A stretch of 64,000 nt of DNA. Source: CAZMZW01 sp963802275 (GTDB taxonomy: Bacteria; Chloroflexota; Anaerolineae; Anaerolineales; Anaerolineaceae). The stretch covers positions 62,001-126,000 of the forward strand of contig CAWDIB010000003.1 of the NCBI GenBank assembly GCA_963802275.1, given 5' to 3'. The notes under the pieces were generated by a model. It made no database searches. It was not told the DNA's origin and was given only the letters and a program-made list of their open reading frames with translations. Position 1 is the first letter of the stretch. Each line of letters begins with the position of its first letter. The translations under genes were made by a program, and so were the position numbers. This document shows, piece after piece, positions 53,996 to 63,521 of the stretch.

Positions 53996-55144
53996 TTACC
54001 TCGCCTTCAAGGTATTCAATATTGCACGTGTATAAATCTTACTTGCCTCAAGTACTTCTTTCATGGGGACGAATTCATTTGCAGTATGTGCAAGATTCAT
54101 ATCTCCCGGTCCAAGAGCCACACTTGGAATTTTTGCCAGATTTATCAAGAAATCTGAATCAAGATGAGCTCTTAAACCGACAACTGATTTCTCTTTTCCA
54201 GTGACATATGATGAAGCTTCTTTCAAGGTGTTTACTAATTCCGAATTTTCAGGGACCACACCGGCAGCTGAATTATAAGTAAGGGTCGCTTTTGCTTTAA
54301 TAGTGGGATCTTTTGCAGATAGTCTTTGGATTATTGATTCAATTTGCTCCAGAAATCCATGACCGGTCTCGTTCTCTACGACATGTCTGCCTATCTTGCA
54401 TAAGCATGTGTCTGGGACAACACTTGAGCGGAGCCCCCCATTAATTATTCCAACATTCATGCTACTATTTCCAAGCAGCTTGCTTTTAAGAGGCTTAATC
54501 TTATTGATCTCCAGAATGATCTTTATCATTTGCTGAATGGCATTGACGCCCTTTTCAGCCACGCTGGCATGCACAGGTACACCTTCTGTAACAATTTCAA
54601 CCTCCACCATACCGGTACAACCCCGACAAATATTATTATTTGTAGGTTCTCCGATTAGGGCTAGATCAGCTTTAAAACCATCTTTAATTAATTTATATGT
54701 ACCCTTGTTTTTCTCTCCTTGCACTTCTTCTTGTACAACTGTTGTGAACCATAATTCACCCTCTAACGCCTCCTCACTTTTCAATACAGCTTCAATCGCT
54801 AACAACATGGCTGCAATGGAAGCTTTTGTATCGCAGGCTCCGAGGCCATACATTCTTCCATCCTTAACCAAAGGATTAAATGGATCCATTGTCCATTTAT
54901 TTCCAATATCTACAGTATCCATATGAGAATTAAGGACAAGTTTTTTCCCTGGCTTGCCGAATTTTTTTACAGCAATCATGTTGCCATGGCGATCGATACT
55001 TGCTTTCATCCCCATTTTTTGGCATTCCTGCCGTATTTTTTTTGCCAAGCGTTCTTCTGTTTTACTAATGCTTGGGATTTTTATTAATTCCTTAAGCAAT
55101 GATGTGCATCGTTCTAAAGTAAAAACCTCACTTCTTTTATTCAT
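53996..55144 (-). CDS. M20 family metallopeptidase (ArgE/DapE-like), second copy
   Basis: 382 residues, colinear with and very similar to the copy at 43865-45013: LNSHMDTVDIGNKW, GLGACDTKASIAAM, VVQEEVQGE, LIGEPTNNNICRGC, VPVHASVAEKGVNAIQQMIK. All zinc-binding and catalytic residues are kept. Sits inside the second Liv operon between livF and livH, direct evidence that this peptidase works on what that transporter imports. ATG at 55144 with AGGAG upstream. Confidence 0.88.
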   Translation of the reverse strand: MNKRSEVFTLERCTSLLKELIKIPSISKTEERLAKKIRQECQKMGMKASIDRHGNMIAVKKFGKPGKKLVLNSHMDTVDIGNKWTMDPFNPLVKDGRMYGLGACDTKASIAAMLLAIEAVLKSEEALEGELWFTTVVQEEVQGEKNKGTYKLIKDGFKADLALIGEPTNNNICRGCTGMVEVEIVTEGVPVHASVAEKGVNAIQQMIKIILEINKIKPLKSKLLGNSSMNVGIINGGLRSSVVPDTCLCKIGRHVVENETGHGFLEQIESIIQRLSAKDPTIKAKATLTYNSAAGVVPENSELVNTLKEASSYVTGKEKSVVGLRAHLDSDFLINLAKIPSVALGPGDMNLAHTANEFVPMKEVLEASKIYTRAILNTLKAR

Positions 55145-55162
55145 TTTATTTATTTCTCCTTT

Positions 55163-55870
55163 TTATACACCCAGGTATTTGTTTTGTATTTCCTTATTTT
55201 TAATTAAATCAGCACCTTTTCCTTGGAGGATAAGATTTCCCACTTCTAAAACATAAGCGTATTTAGCAATTGACAAAGCCATTTTGGCATTCTGTTCAAC
55301 GATGATTACAGGTATTCCTTCGGTTTTATTAATTTGATTGATTGCTTCAAAAACCTGTTTGATTAAGTTGGGTGCCAATCCCATTGATGGTTCATCAAAT
55401 AATAAAAGTTTGGGGTTTGACATTAGCGCTCTTCCAATCGCCAACATCTGCAACTCACCCCCTGAGAGAGTTCCGGCAATCTGCTTTTTTCTTTCAGATA
55501 GCTTAGGAAATAAGTTGAAAACACGATCAATATTTTTATTTATTTCGTTTTTATCCTTGATAATATAAGCTCCTGCCAGAAGATTTTCTAGCACATTTAT
55601 CTGCTTGAATATTCGCCTTCCTTCAGGGCACAAAGAAATGCCTTTTCTGACTATCAAGTGGGGAGATAAACCAGTTATTTCTTCACCAAAAAATTTAATT
55701 TTGCCTGAAGAAGGTTTTTTTATTCCAATTATTGTTTTCATTAAAGTGCTTTTTCCAGCACCGTTACAACCTAGAATGGCTGTAATATCATTACTTTCAA
55801 TATTTAAACTAATATCGTTCAGCGCACAGATCACACCATAATGGCAGGATAAATTTGAGATTATTAGCAT
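55163..55870 (-). CDS. livF: Liv-type ABC transporter ATPase (LivF), second system
   Basis: 235 residues. Walker A GCNGAGKSTLMKTI, CPEGRRIFKQINVLENL, signature LSGGELQMLAIGRALM, Walker B LLLFDEPSMGLAP and H-loop IVEQNAKMAL. Overlaps the end of livG by seven bases. Confidence 0.92.
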   Translation of the reverse strand: MLIISNLSCHYGVICALNDISLNIESNDITAILGCNGAGKSTLMKTIIGIKKPSSGKIKFFGEEITGLSPHLIVRKGISLCPEGRRIFKQINVLENLLAGAYIIKDKNEINKNIDRVFNLFPKLSERKKQIAGTLSGGELQMLAIGRALMSNPKLLLFDEPSMGLAPNLIKQVFEAINQINKTEGIPVIIVEQNAKMALSIAKYAYVLEVGNLILQGKGADLIKNKEIQNKYLGV

Positions 55871-56632
55871 AGGAGATCAGCTTCCTTCCCAAGATAGACT
55901 TCTATTACTTCAGAGTTATCTTGAATTTCTTTTGGCGTTCCTTCTGCGATAACTGAACCAGAATTTAGGACAGTGATAATATTGCATAAATTCATTACAA
56001 ATTTCATATGATGTTCGATGAGAAGAATTGTCATTCCTTCGGAAATTAGTTTGTTTATTAATAAAGCAACACTATCACTTTCCTGATCATTCATACCAGC
56101 AACTGGCTCATCCAACATCAAAAATTCAGGTTTGGTCGCAAGACATCTGGCAATTTCCAGTAATCGTTGTGAACCATAGGAAAGATTCTTGGCTTGGATA
56201 TTCTCTTTTCCATCTAAACCGACAAATTTGAGAAGTTTGCCAGCCTCATCAAGAGCTTCCTTCTCTTCAATCTTGAAATTTTTCGTATTTGATACCACCG
56301 AAATAAAACCAGCTTTTAGGTGCACTGAATAAGCGGTCATCACATTTTCAATCGCGGTCATTTCTGGGAAAAGATTTATGTTTTGGAAAGTCCGAACCAA
56401 TTTCATTTTTGGTACCGCATACGGGGCAATCCCACTAATATCTGTCCCTTTATACAAAATGCTTCCGGATGTGGGTGTGTAAAACCCGGAAATGATATTT
56501 ATGACGGTTGTTTTCCCCGAACCATTAGGACCGATTATTCCATGGATTTGCCCTTTGTTTACTTTAAAAGAAACATCGTTTAGTGCTCGCAAACCACCAA
56601 AATCACTTGATTAGATTTTTCACCTGCAGCAT
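55864..56632 (-). CDS. livG: Liv-type ABC transporter ATPase (LivG), second system, frameshift near N-terminus
   Basis: Intact from about 56592 down: RALNDVSFKVNKG, Walker A GPNGSGKTT, VRTFQNINLFPEMTA, LSYGSQRLLEIARCL, FLMLDEPVAGMN, LIEHHMKFVM. The native start is ATG 56632 (MLQVKNLIK), but one extra base around 56604-56609 puts a stop after the lysine. Removing it gives MLQVKNLIKDFGGLRALND, the normal LivG start. Without the first ~14 residues the A-loop aromatic strand is lost, so activity is doubtful unless this is an assembly indel. Confidence 0.82.
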
Positions 56633-56785
56633 ATAAAAATTACTCCTGATATTTCGTATTATAGAAACAAAATCCCTCACAAATGTTAGAAATCACTTCA
56701 TTCTCGAAAACTGATCATCTAAACGATTAATCTACCAAATAGTATAAGACTTTCACCAGCTGCAATATTGAAACCTCATCTTTTT

Positions 56786-56908
56786 TCATAATGGTTTAAC
56801 CAATTCCCCATAAACATCAGGTCGCCGGTCACGAAATACTGGTTGTTGTGCGCGTTCTTCCAGTAGCTTGTCATTGCTCAAATTACCATATAGTATAGTA
56901 TCTTCTGC
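56786..56908 (-). pseudogene. C-terminal remnant of a nitrilase-superfamily amidase
   Basis: A frame of about 40 codons directly after the binding-protein fragment, ending at a stop at 56786. It reads EDTILYGNLSNDKL then PVFRDRRPDVYGELVKP, which matches the C-terminal end of carbon-nitrogen hydrolases (N-carbamoylputrescine amidase, related amidases), where FRDRRPDLYG is conserved. The catalytic Glu-Lys-Cys domain is absent. The gene seems to have been lost by deletion. Confidence 0.65.
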
Positions 56909-56909
56909 A

Positions 56910-57434
56910 TCACATCGTTGTGGCATCATAGGCTCGCGCAGAATTTTGGGAGGGTTTTTTATTGAATCTTTCTTCGTACCTTTTTACCCATTCCTGCTTT
57001 TTGGCATCGTCCACATTGGGAATGAATGGGACTGCATTGATGGTGCCCACGTAGTATCCTGAGGATAGCTCCCACGTCTTGTTATGGATAATGCCCGAAG
57101 CGCCATAGAATTGAACATTCCAACCCATTTCCCGAGCTTGTTTCATAATCAGGCTTCCAGGCAGATATTGGCTCCAGATGACTAATCCGTCTACTCCTGC
57201 ATCACGAAGTTTTGTGATGGGAGATCTCATGTCTTTATCTTCTCCCATAAATGACTCACTGACCAAGGAAACACCCAGTTTGTCTGCAGCATTTTTAACG
57301 GAATTTAATCCTCCAACACCGAAATCATCGTTTACATAGATGATCCCCAGCTTCTTTGCACCCATCTTTTCTTTGGCGTATCTCACGACAGCAAAGGCCT
57401 GTTGCGGATCAGGTCGTTGTTTCCAAAAGCCCAT
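56910..57434 (-). pseudogene. Truncated Liv-type substrate-binding protein
   Basis: About 174 codons of the central part only: DPQQAFAVVRYAKEKMGAKKLGIIYVNDDFGVGG, DKDMRSPITKLRDAGVDGLVIW and ARAYDATTM. The signal peptide, lipobox and first ~130 residues are missing, and the C-terminal lobe is cut at the nitrilase remnant. A good promoter and AAAGGAGG (57459-57466) remain upstream, but no proper start follows. The second Liv operon therefore has no working binding protein of its own. Confidence 0.82.
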
Positions 57435-57493
57435 AAAAAATATTGCCTTATGTTGTATCCTCCTTTCTTAATAAATGTTGATAAAGGATATTC

Positions 57494-57522
57494 AGTATCT
57501 TTATTGATTACATTTTTGTCAA
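57494..57522 (-). promoter_or_regulatory. Sigma70 promoter upstream of the truncated binding-protein gene
   Basis: On the minus strand: TTGACA (57517-57522), 17-base spacer, GATACT (57494-57499), then AAAGGAGG at 57459-57466. It would drive the second Liv operon. The rest of the 274-base gap to the aminopeptidase gene is AT-rich with no gene. Confidence 0.5.
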
Positions 57523-57708
57523 TTATGGCAAAAATTTCAGCATCCTTTATTTTAAATATTTTTACAGATATTATATTTATTGTCAATAACCTCAATAATT
57601 TTTATTATATTACAAACGTCTTTCTAAAAATAAGATTTGAATAGCGTGCTGTCTTTGGTTACTAGAAGCCTTCTTTCAGCTTTGGGCAAGTGCCATAATA
57701 GATGACAC

Positions 57709-58668
57709 CTATAATAGCTCTCCATCTTTATAGATCATTTTCCCATCAACAACATAAGTGGGTTTTTTCATGATCAGGTCAATGTGGATGGGGGTGGCAT
57801 TTGTGCCGCCATAAGACAGGTTGTTGCCGATGCCGATATGCATGGTGCCAAACACGCCCTCATCTTCCAGCATCCTGCCGCTGATGGAAGCGGCTCGGTT
57901 CATGCCAAAGCCAACCTCGGCGATTAAGTAAACCCTTTCATCGCTAAAACTCTTCAAACTGGTTTCCAGCAGTTTTGCTTCTTCACCACCACTAATTGAA
58001 GTGATGTATCCTTTGGAAACCTGGATCGTGATGGGTTCCTTGATGACGCCCAGCCCCGGGAGTGGGATGCTGCCATCGATCACGAGAACTCCTTCAGCAC
58101 TGTTATCGGCTGGTCCAACAGCGGTTTCAATATTGGGGGGCGAGGCAGCCATGCCCGGTTTGTTGGCGATGCCATAGCCGCTGACGGCCTTACGCCCAGT
58201 GATGGAAGTGGTGAAGTTCGTTCCTGCCGGGGTGGTAAGCGTGCAGCGTTCACCGGTGATTTTGGCTGCGGTATCATCGATCAATTTCCGCGAAGCGGCA
58301 AAGTCCACAAATAGACAGCCCTCTTCCAGCATCTTCAACGAGTAATCCGACATATTCACGAACCGCGACCCGGCTTTGCAGGCTTCCAGTCGTGCCGATG
58401 TGTTATAGAGCGAAAAGGTGGTCGCTGAAAACATGACATCGGAAGCAGCCATGGCTGCGCGGACGATCTCGGTTGGTGCAGATCCGTGTGTCTGGCGGTT
58501 GCTCATGCGAACCAGGGTGGTATCAGTGAACTTGGATGCGCATTCATACATCAATTCGCCGATCTGCTTGCTTCCATCATCGGTAATGACCAGGACTTTT
58601 TCTCCCTTTTTTGTTTCGGCGCACGTGTGTAAAAGTATTTCACAGCCCGGGTATGTATTTTGACTCAT
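57709..58668 (-). CDS. M29-like aminopeptidase family protein
   Basis: 319 residues. CAETKKGEKVLVITDD, the central GERCTLTTPAGTNFTTSITGR, and the C-terminal LIAEVGFGMNRAASISGRMLEDEGVFGTMHIGIGNN with GGTNATPIHIDLIM, which hold the usual Glu, His and Asp metal ligands. The family includes leucyl aminopeptidases of the thermophilic M29 type and the iron dioxygenase NicX, so peptidase activity is probable but not certain. Last gene of the fermentation module; follows the aminotransferase gene by 41 bases. Confidence 0.78.
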   Translation of the reverse strand: MSQNTYPGCEILLHTCAETKKGEKVLVITDDGSKQIGELMYECASKFTDTTLVRMSNRQTHGSAPTEIVRAAMAASDVMFSATTFSLYNTSARLEACKAGSRFVNMSDYSLKMLEEGCLFVDFAASRKLIDDTAAKITGERCTLTTPAGTNFTTSITGRKAVSGYGIANKPGMAASPPNIETAVGPADNSAEGVLVIDGSIPLPGLGVIKEPITIQVSKGYITSISGGEEAKLLETSLKSFSDERVYLIAEVGFGMNRAASISGRMLEDEGVFGTMHIGIGNNLSYGGTNATPIHIDLIMKKPTYVVDGKMIYKDGELL

Positions 58669-58709
58669 TGTTATTTCCTTAATTGAATTTAAGAATCTGA
58701 CGATTTTTA

Positions 58710-59897
58710 TTATTCGAGTTTTGCCAGCGCCTTTTCCATATTATCCATGCCCTGCTTGATGGCTTCAAGAGAATTGGAATAAGCAACACGGACGGAATTT
58801 GGGGCTTCGAAAGCAGAACCGGGTACGATGGCAACCCTTGCTTCCTCCAGCATGTATGCGCAAAAATCAACGGAATCCTTGATGACCCGCTTGCCGAAGC
58901 GTTTGCCATAATAATAGCTGACATCCGGCATCAGGTAAAAGGCGCCATCCACATTGAAACATGAGATGTGCGGTATGGAATTTAAGCGCTCAACCAGGTA
59001 ACGTCTTCGTTCATCGAACTTGGTGCGCATGAATTCGATCGTATCGGTCGGACCTTCCAACGCTTCAATGGCAGCCCATTGAACAAAAGTGGTGCTGTTT
59101 GAGGTGGTGTGTCCTTGCAGGGAGGAGATCGCCCGGGCGATATCCTGGGGTGTGGCGCTGTAGCCGATGCGCCAGCCGGTCATGGCAAAGGACTTGGACA
59201 TGCCATTGATCAAGATGATGTGTGCTTTGATCTCTTCCGAAAGTGAAGCGATGCAGACATGTTTCTTGTTGTTGTAGATCAGTTTCTCATACACTTCATC
59301 CGAAATAACGTAAAAATCATGCTTGACTGCCAGCTCGCCCAGTGCCCGCAGACTTTCTTCCGGATAGACTGCACCAGTCGGATTATTGGGGGTATTGATC
59401 ATGATCGCACGCGTCTTGGGCGTGATCGCTTTTTCAATCGCTTTCAGATCCAGTTGGAAACTTTTCGGGTCAGTATCCACTAATACCGGAACAGCATCAG
59501 CTAGTTTGATCATTTCAATGTAGCTTACCCAGCATGGGATGGGAACAATGACCTCATCGCCTGGATTGCAGATGGCCATAATGGCATTGTCCAGTGCTTG
59601 TTTGGCACCGGTGGATACGACGATTTGGGAGGGTTCGTACTTTACATGATTCTCCCGCATCAGTTTATTGCATATGGCATCCCGCAGCTGCGGAATCCCA
59701 TTGACATTGATGTACTTGGTTTTTCCTTGTTCCATGGCCTTTGTGCAGGCATGGATGATGTGTTCCGGGGTGTTGAAATCCGGCTCACCCACGTTGAGGC
59801 CAATCACTTCCACGCCGTCTGCCTTTAAGTTGGCCACGATACCCTCCAGTTCGATGGTGGCCGAGGGTGTCATTCTTTTTATGCGCTCGCTGATCAT
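58710..59897 (-). CDS. Class I aminotransferase (aspartate aminotransferase-like)
   Basis: 395 residues. VIGLNVGEPDFNTPEHI, STGAKQALDNAIMAICNPGDEVIVPIPCWVSY, MINTPNNPTGAVYPEE, VISDEVYEKLIY, the PLP lysine in NGMSKSFAMTGWRIGYS and the C-terminal substrate Arg in SVRVAYSNSLE. PLP-dependent transfer of the amino group to 2-oxoglutarate. In this cluster it would feed 2-oxoacids to the ferredoxin oxidoreductase. Substrate (Asp, Ala, aromatic) not fixed. Confidence 0.9.
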   Translation of the reverse strand: MISERIKRMTPSATIELEGIVANLKADGVEVIGLNVGEPDFNTPEHIIHACTKAMEQGKTKYINVNGIPQLRDAICNKLMRENHVKYEPSQIVVSTGAKQALDNAIMAICNPGDEVIVPIPCWVSYIEMIKLADAVPVLVDTDPKSFQLDLKAIEKAITPKTRAIMINTPNNPTGAVYPEESLRALGELAVKHDFYVISDEVYEKLIYNNKKHVCIASLSEEIKAHIILINGMSKSFAMTGWRIGYSATPQDIARAISSLQGHTTSNSTTFVQWAAIEALEGPTDTIEFMRTKFDERRRYLVERLNSIPHISCFNVDGAFYLMPDVSYYYGKRFGKRVIKDSVDFCAYMLEEARVAIVPGSAFEAPNSVRVAYSNSLEAIKQGMDNMEKALAKLE

Positions 59898-59978
59898 TAA
59901 AAAGCTCCTTTAAAAAGTTATGATTTAGAAGGGCATCCTAAATTGAATCGGCTGCCCTGGAAAGCAGAATTCATATTT

Positions 59979-60674
59979 TTATTCCGTACTGGCCAGCCTG
60001 ATTGCACTTTTAGCCAGGACCAAGGTTGGGTCAATATGTTCCCGGTCGATGGAATAAATGGAAAAAGCCAATGGCAATTCAGTGCATCCCAATACCAATG
60101 TTTCGGCACCTGCCTGTTTAAGTTCATCGAGCGCCTGGTAGAAGCCGGTCAAGTCGATTTTATAGTTGCCTGCTTTGATCCCTTCATATATAAGGTTCAT
60201 CACATGCTTTTGATTGGCTTCTGACGGACGCAGGATTTGAATTCCGAATGACTGCATAGCCCGGTCATATACACCGGTTTGTATGGTTCCATCGGTGGCC
60301 AGCAACCCAATGCGATGAAAACCTTTTCTGACCACCTCGCGCGCAGTCTCGTCCAGCATATTAATTATGGGGACATGTACCTTCTCTATAATGCGGCCAT
60401 AGAAGTAATGCGCGGTATTGCAGGGCATAATCAAGAGATCCGCCCCCATTCCCTCAAGCAAAATGGCGGAGCGGACAATTTCAGGTACTGGGTCTGCACC
60501 CCCATGCAGGATGGCAGCGGTCCGATCGGGGATATTGATGTTGCTGTCAATGCAGACGCGGATATGCTCGCTGTCATTTTTTGCGGGGGTGTTTTCAATG
60601 ATCTTTTTAAACAGGTCCGCCGTCGCCAGTGGACCCATGCCGCCAATGATGCCGATCGTTTTCTTCTTGGACAT
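59979..60674 (-). CDS. Aspartate/glutamate racemase family protein
   Basis: 231 residues from ATG 60674 (AGAGG upstream; a TTG just before is less likely). IGIIGGMGPLATADLF at the start, the two catalytic cysteines in MPCNTAHYFY and VLGCTELPLAF, each in canonical context. Cofactor-independent racemisation of an acidic or other amino acid. Here it would make both enantiomers available to the downstream aminotransferase. Confidence 0.9.
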   Translation of the reverse strand: MSKKKTIGIIGGMGPLATADLFKKIIENTPAKNDSEHIRVCIDSNINIPDRTAAILHGGADPVPEIVRSAILLEGMGADLLIMPCNTAHYFYGRIIEKVHVPIINMLDETAREVVRKGFHRIGLLATDGTIQTGVYDRAMQSFGIQILRPSEANQKHVMNLIYEGIKAGNYKIDLTGFYQALDELKQAGAETLVLGCTELPLAFSIYSIDREHIDPTLVLAKSAIRLASTE

Positions 60675-60690
60675 CAATCCTCTTGTACAG

Positions 60691-60894
60691 TTATTCTACA
60701 TGGATGGCAAAATCAGGGCAGATCTTTTCGCAGATCATGCACTTGATGCAATTTTCCTGTCTTGGCGCTTCCATGTAGTTGTAGCCTTTTTTGTTCACTT
60801 TATGCTGTGAAGGCTCAAAAACATCCTTGGGGCACATATTCATGCACAGGGAACAATTTTTACATAGGTCGATATCAATATAGACAACTGGCAT
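60691..60894 (-). CDS. korD: 2x[4Fe-4S] ferredoxin subunit of 2-oxoacid:ferredoxin oxidoreductase
   Basis: 67 residues, two cluster motifs: CKNCSLCMNMCPKDVF and CIKCMICEKICPDFA. Size and operon context match the delta subunit of KorDABC/VorDABC-type enzymes. Passes electrons from the thiamine-diphosphate subunit to free ferredoxin. AAAGGAAAA before ATG 60894. Separated here from korB and korC by the sucCD genes. Confidence 0.88.
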   Translation of the reverse strand: MPVVYIDIDLCKNCSLCMNMCPKDVFEPSQHKVNKKGYNYMEAPRQENCIKCMICEKICPDFAIHVE

Positions 60895-60910
60895 GGTTTT
60901 TCCTTTTGCT

Positions 60911-61786
60911 TTATTTTTTCTCCAGCAGTTTTTTCACTGCTTCCACCAATTCAATTGGATTTTTAACGACAACAGCGCCTGCCCTGGTGAGTGCGTCGAT
61001 CTTAGTTTTGGCTGTCCCTACATTTCCGCTGACGATCGCGCCGGCGTGTCCAAGGCTTTTTCCTTGCGGAGCATGGCGTCCGACTATTAAAGACACAACC
61101 GGTTTTTTTACATGTTCTGCAATGTGGGCTGCGGCTTTTTCTTCCTGGTCGCCGCCAATTTCTCCCAGCAGGACGATGACATCTGTTTGCGGATCCTTTT
61201 CAAATAATTCAACCGCATCCCTTTGGGTCAGACCCCAAAGAGGACCGCCGCCCAGTGCAGCCACCGTGGATTGACCAATTCCAGCAGCGCTTAAAGTCTT
61301 GCCTATCTCATAGGATAGTGCACCGCTTTTCGACACAATTCCAACGCGCCCCGGGCTGAAGAAGCGTACCGGATGGGAACCGACTTTGCAGATTCCGGGT
61401 GCAATGAGGCCGGCGCAGCCCGGGCCGACCAGGTAGGCTTGGTGATACCTGGCATAAGCGATCATCTCGACCACATCATGTTGTGCGATGTCTTCCGTCG
61501 TGACGACCAGCAGTTTGATACCCGCATCGATCGCTTCGAAGCAGGCATCCTTGACGGCTGTGCGCGGCACAAAACAGATCGCGGTATTGAAGTCATGGTG
61601 TTGTTTGGCTTCAGATATAAAGTTGTACACCGGAATGCCGTGTACTTCATTTCCGCCCTTGCCTGGGGTGACGCCAGCCACAATTTTTGTCCCGGCATCC
61701 ATCATGATCTTGGTTTGCAGCGCGCCTGATTTTCCGGTGATGCCCTGTACCAAAACCTTTGTATTTTGATCAATTAAGATGGACAC
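60911..61786 (-). CDS. sucD: Succinyl-CoA synthetase alpha subunit (or related acyl-CoA synthetase)
   Basis: 291 residues from GTG 61786 with GGAGG upstream. CoA-binding VLVQGITGKSGALQTKIMMDAG, VTPGKGGNEVHGIPVY, GPGCAGLIAPG, GIVSKSGALSYEI and the phosphohistidine in SLGHAGAIVSGNVG. Makes ATP (or GTP) from an acyl-CoA with SucC, whose stop is one base upstream. In this operon the acyl-CoA would come from KorBC. Confidence 0.93.
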   Translation of the reverse strand: MSILIDQNTKVLVQGITGKSGALQTKIMMDAGTKIVAGVTPGKGGNEVHGIPVYNFISEAKQHHDFNTAICFVPRTAVKDACFEAIDAGIKLLVVTTEDIAQHDVVEMIAYARYHQAYLVGPGCAGLIAPGICKVGSHPVRFFSPGRVGIVSKSGALSYEIGKTLSAAGIGQSTVAALGGGPLWGLTQRDAVELFEKDPQTDVIVLLGEIGGDQEEKAAAHIAEHVKKPVVSLIVGRHAPQGKSLGHAGAIVSGNVGTAKTKIDALTRAGAVVVKNPIELVEAVKKLLEKK

Positions 61787-61787
61787 G

Positions 61788-62919
61788 TTATTCTGCCTCC
61801 AGGGTTGCTTTTACGCAATCTCTGACGGTTTCCATGAGATCATCATAGGTCACCAAACCGGCGTCGCTCATGATGCGTTTGCCTTCCTCTTCCATTGTTC
61901 CACACATGCGCGTGAATATGGGTACCTCAATCTGATGATCTTTCAAATAGGTGGTGATTCCATTCGCCATATCATCCATGCGGTTGAAGCCGCCGATGAG
62001 AGCAACCAGGATAGTCTTGATCGGTAATCCGCTCTGTAGTGTCAGTTGCATGGCGCGGTACATCACTTCTGCAGAGGTAATTCCGCCCAATTCACAAAAG
62101 CTTGTCACCTTTCCGCCGGCGTCATTGATCAGGTCGAGGGTGAGCATACCGGTGCCTGCGCCATCCGAGATGAGGCCGATCTCTCCGCCCTCCAGGGGAA
62201 CGAAGGTGATGGTGGTCTTTTCTTTTTCTTCGATGACAAGGTTGACCAACTTTTTCCGTTCCTGCTCAATTTGCTGTATCGTCTCTTGCATGCTGTTCAG
62301 GGCATGATCATCCAAAACCACCTTGGAGTCCATGGCAATCAGTTTGCCGCCCGCGACTCCCAGCGGATTGATTTCAACAAGGATCGCCTTGGTTTCAAAA
62401 AAGGCTTTCTGAACTTTTTTGACCACCGAGATCAAATCCTTTTCATCCGCATATTTCAGAAGGCTCACTATGGATTTGAGTTGATAGTCTTTTAGACCGG
62501 TGAAAGGATCAATTTCCATCTTAATGATTTTTTCCGGTTGTGTTTTTGCCACTTCTTCAATTTCAATTCCACCAGCCGCACTGATAATCAAAGTGGGCTT
62601 GGCGACATTCTGAAGCGTAATGGAGAGGTAAAGCTCTTGTTCGGCATGAACTAGTTTCTTCGCACAACAAGCCGTGTACCTGATGCCCCTTGATGGACAT
62701 ACCCAGTATGCTGGCGGCGTTTGCCTCGAAAGCGGCCTCATTTTCACACACCTTGATGCCGCCGGCTTTTCCGCGGCCTCCGGTCATCACCTGGGCTTTT
62801 AGAACAAACGGGTAGGGCAGAGGTGCGCTGGCATTGGCTGAATAAACCATCTCACTGTGCGGTATAGGTACCCCATAGCTGGAAAGCAGACGTTTTCCCT
62901 CATATTCATAGAGATTCAT
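61788..62919 (-). CDS. sucC: Succinyl-CoA synthetase beta subunit, single-base frameshift
   Basis: Two frames give one ~377-residue protein. From ATG 62919: MNLYEYEGKRLLSSYGVPIP, PYPFVLKAQVMTGGRGKAGGI (ATP-grasp). At about 62655-62662 (GAAGAAACTAG) an extra base shifts the frame. Downstream: KLVHAEQELYLSI, LIISAAGGIEIEEVA, ILVEINPLGV (Mg2+ site), LISDGAGTGMLTLDLI, ELGGITSAEVM and CGTMEEEGKRIM. Removing one A or G restores LLCEKLVHAEQE. Key residues are all present, so an assembly indel is as likely as a true pseudogene. Confidence 0.85.
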
Positions 62920-62955
62920 GATGCCATTCGCTCCTGCATGTTTTGTGAACCGCTT

Positions 62956-63516
62956 CTATCCACGGTGGTAAAGATCGTTCTTGCTGGCGTATTCGATCCC
63001 GGCTTCAACGGCTTTGTGATTCAGTTCCATAAAACGTGAGGGGACGGAATCTTTTACGACATCGATCAGGTCTTTTTTATTGAGTATGCCGCAACACTCT
63101 GCCACGAATCCCAGCATGACCGTATTGGCTGCCATGCGGTTGCCAAGGTCCACCGCAATCTGGGTGGCTGGTATCCCATAGGTATTTTTGATCGGCTTGG
63201 TGAAGTTTTTCACCAGATCGGAATCAATGATCAAAACCCCGTCTTCTTCAAGAGTATGGATGTATTTGTTATAAGCATCCTGGAACATGGCAATCAGTAG
63301 ATTCTTCTTTTGAGCCACCGGGGAATTGATTGGCTTTTCGTCGATGATCAATTCCGCCTGGCATTGACCGCCGCGGGCTTCTGAACCATACGATTGCGTT
63401 TGAACGGCATATAAATTCCCCTTGGTCACCGCAGTGGTCCCCATGATCACAGCTGACAGAATGATGCCTTGTCCCCCGAAGCCGCATAAACAGATACGTT
63501 GTGGATATTTCATCAT
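62956..63516 (-). CDS. korC: 2-oxoacid:ferredoxin oxidoreductase gamma subunit
   Basis: 186 residues from ATG 63516 (GGAGTAAAG upstream). RICLCGFGGQGIILSAVIMG at the N-terminus and QTQSYGSEARGGQCQAELIID are gamma-subunit hallmarks; GNRMAANTVMLG follows. Contributes to the CoA-binding part of the enzyme that converts 2-oxoacids plus CoA to acyl-CoA, CO2 and reduced ferredoxin. Start is five bases after the korB stop. Confidence 0.93.
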   Translation of the reverse strand: MMKYPQRICLCGFGGQGIILSAVIMGTTAVTKGNLYAVQTQSYGSEARGGQCQAELIIDEKPINSPVAQKKNLLIAMFQDAYNKYIHTLEEDGVLIIDSDLVKNFTKPIKNTYGIPATQIAVDLGNRMAANTVMLGFVAECCGILNKKDLIDVVKDSVPSRFMELNHKAVEAGIEYASKNDLYHRG

Positions 63517-63521
63517 TGGCT

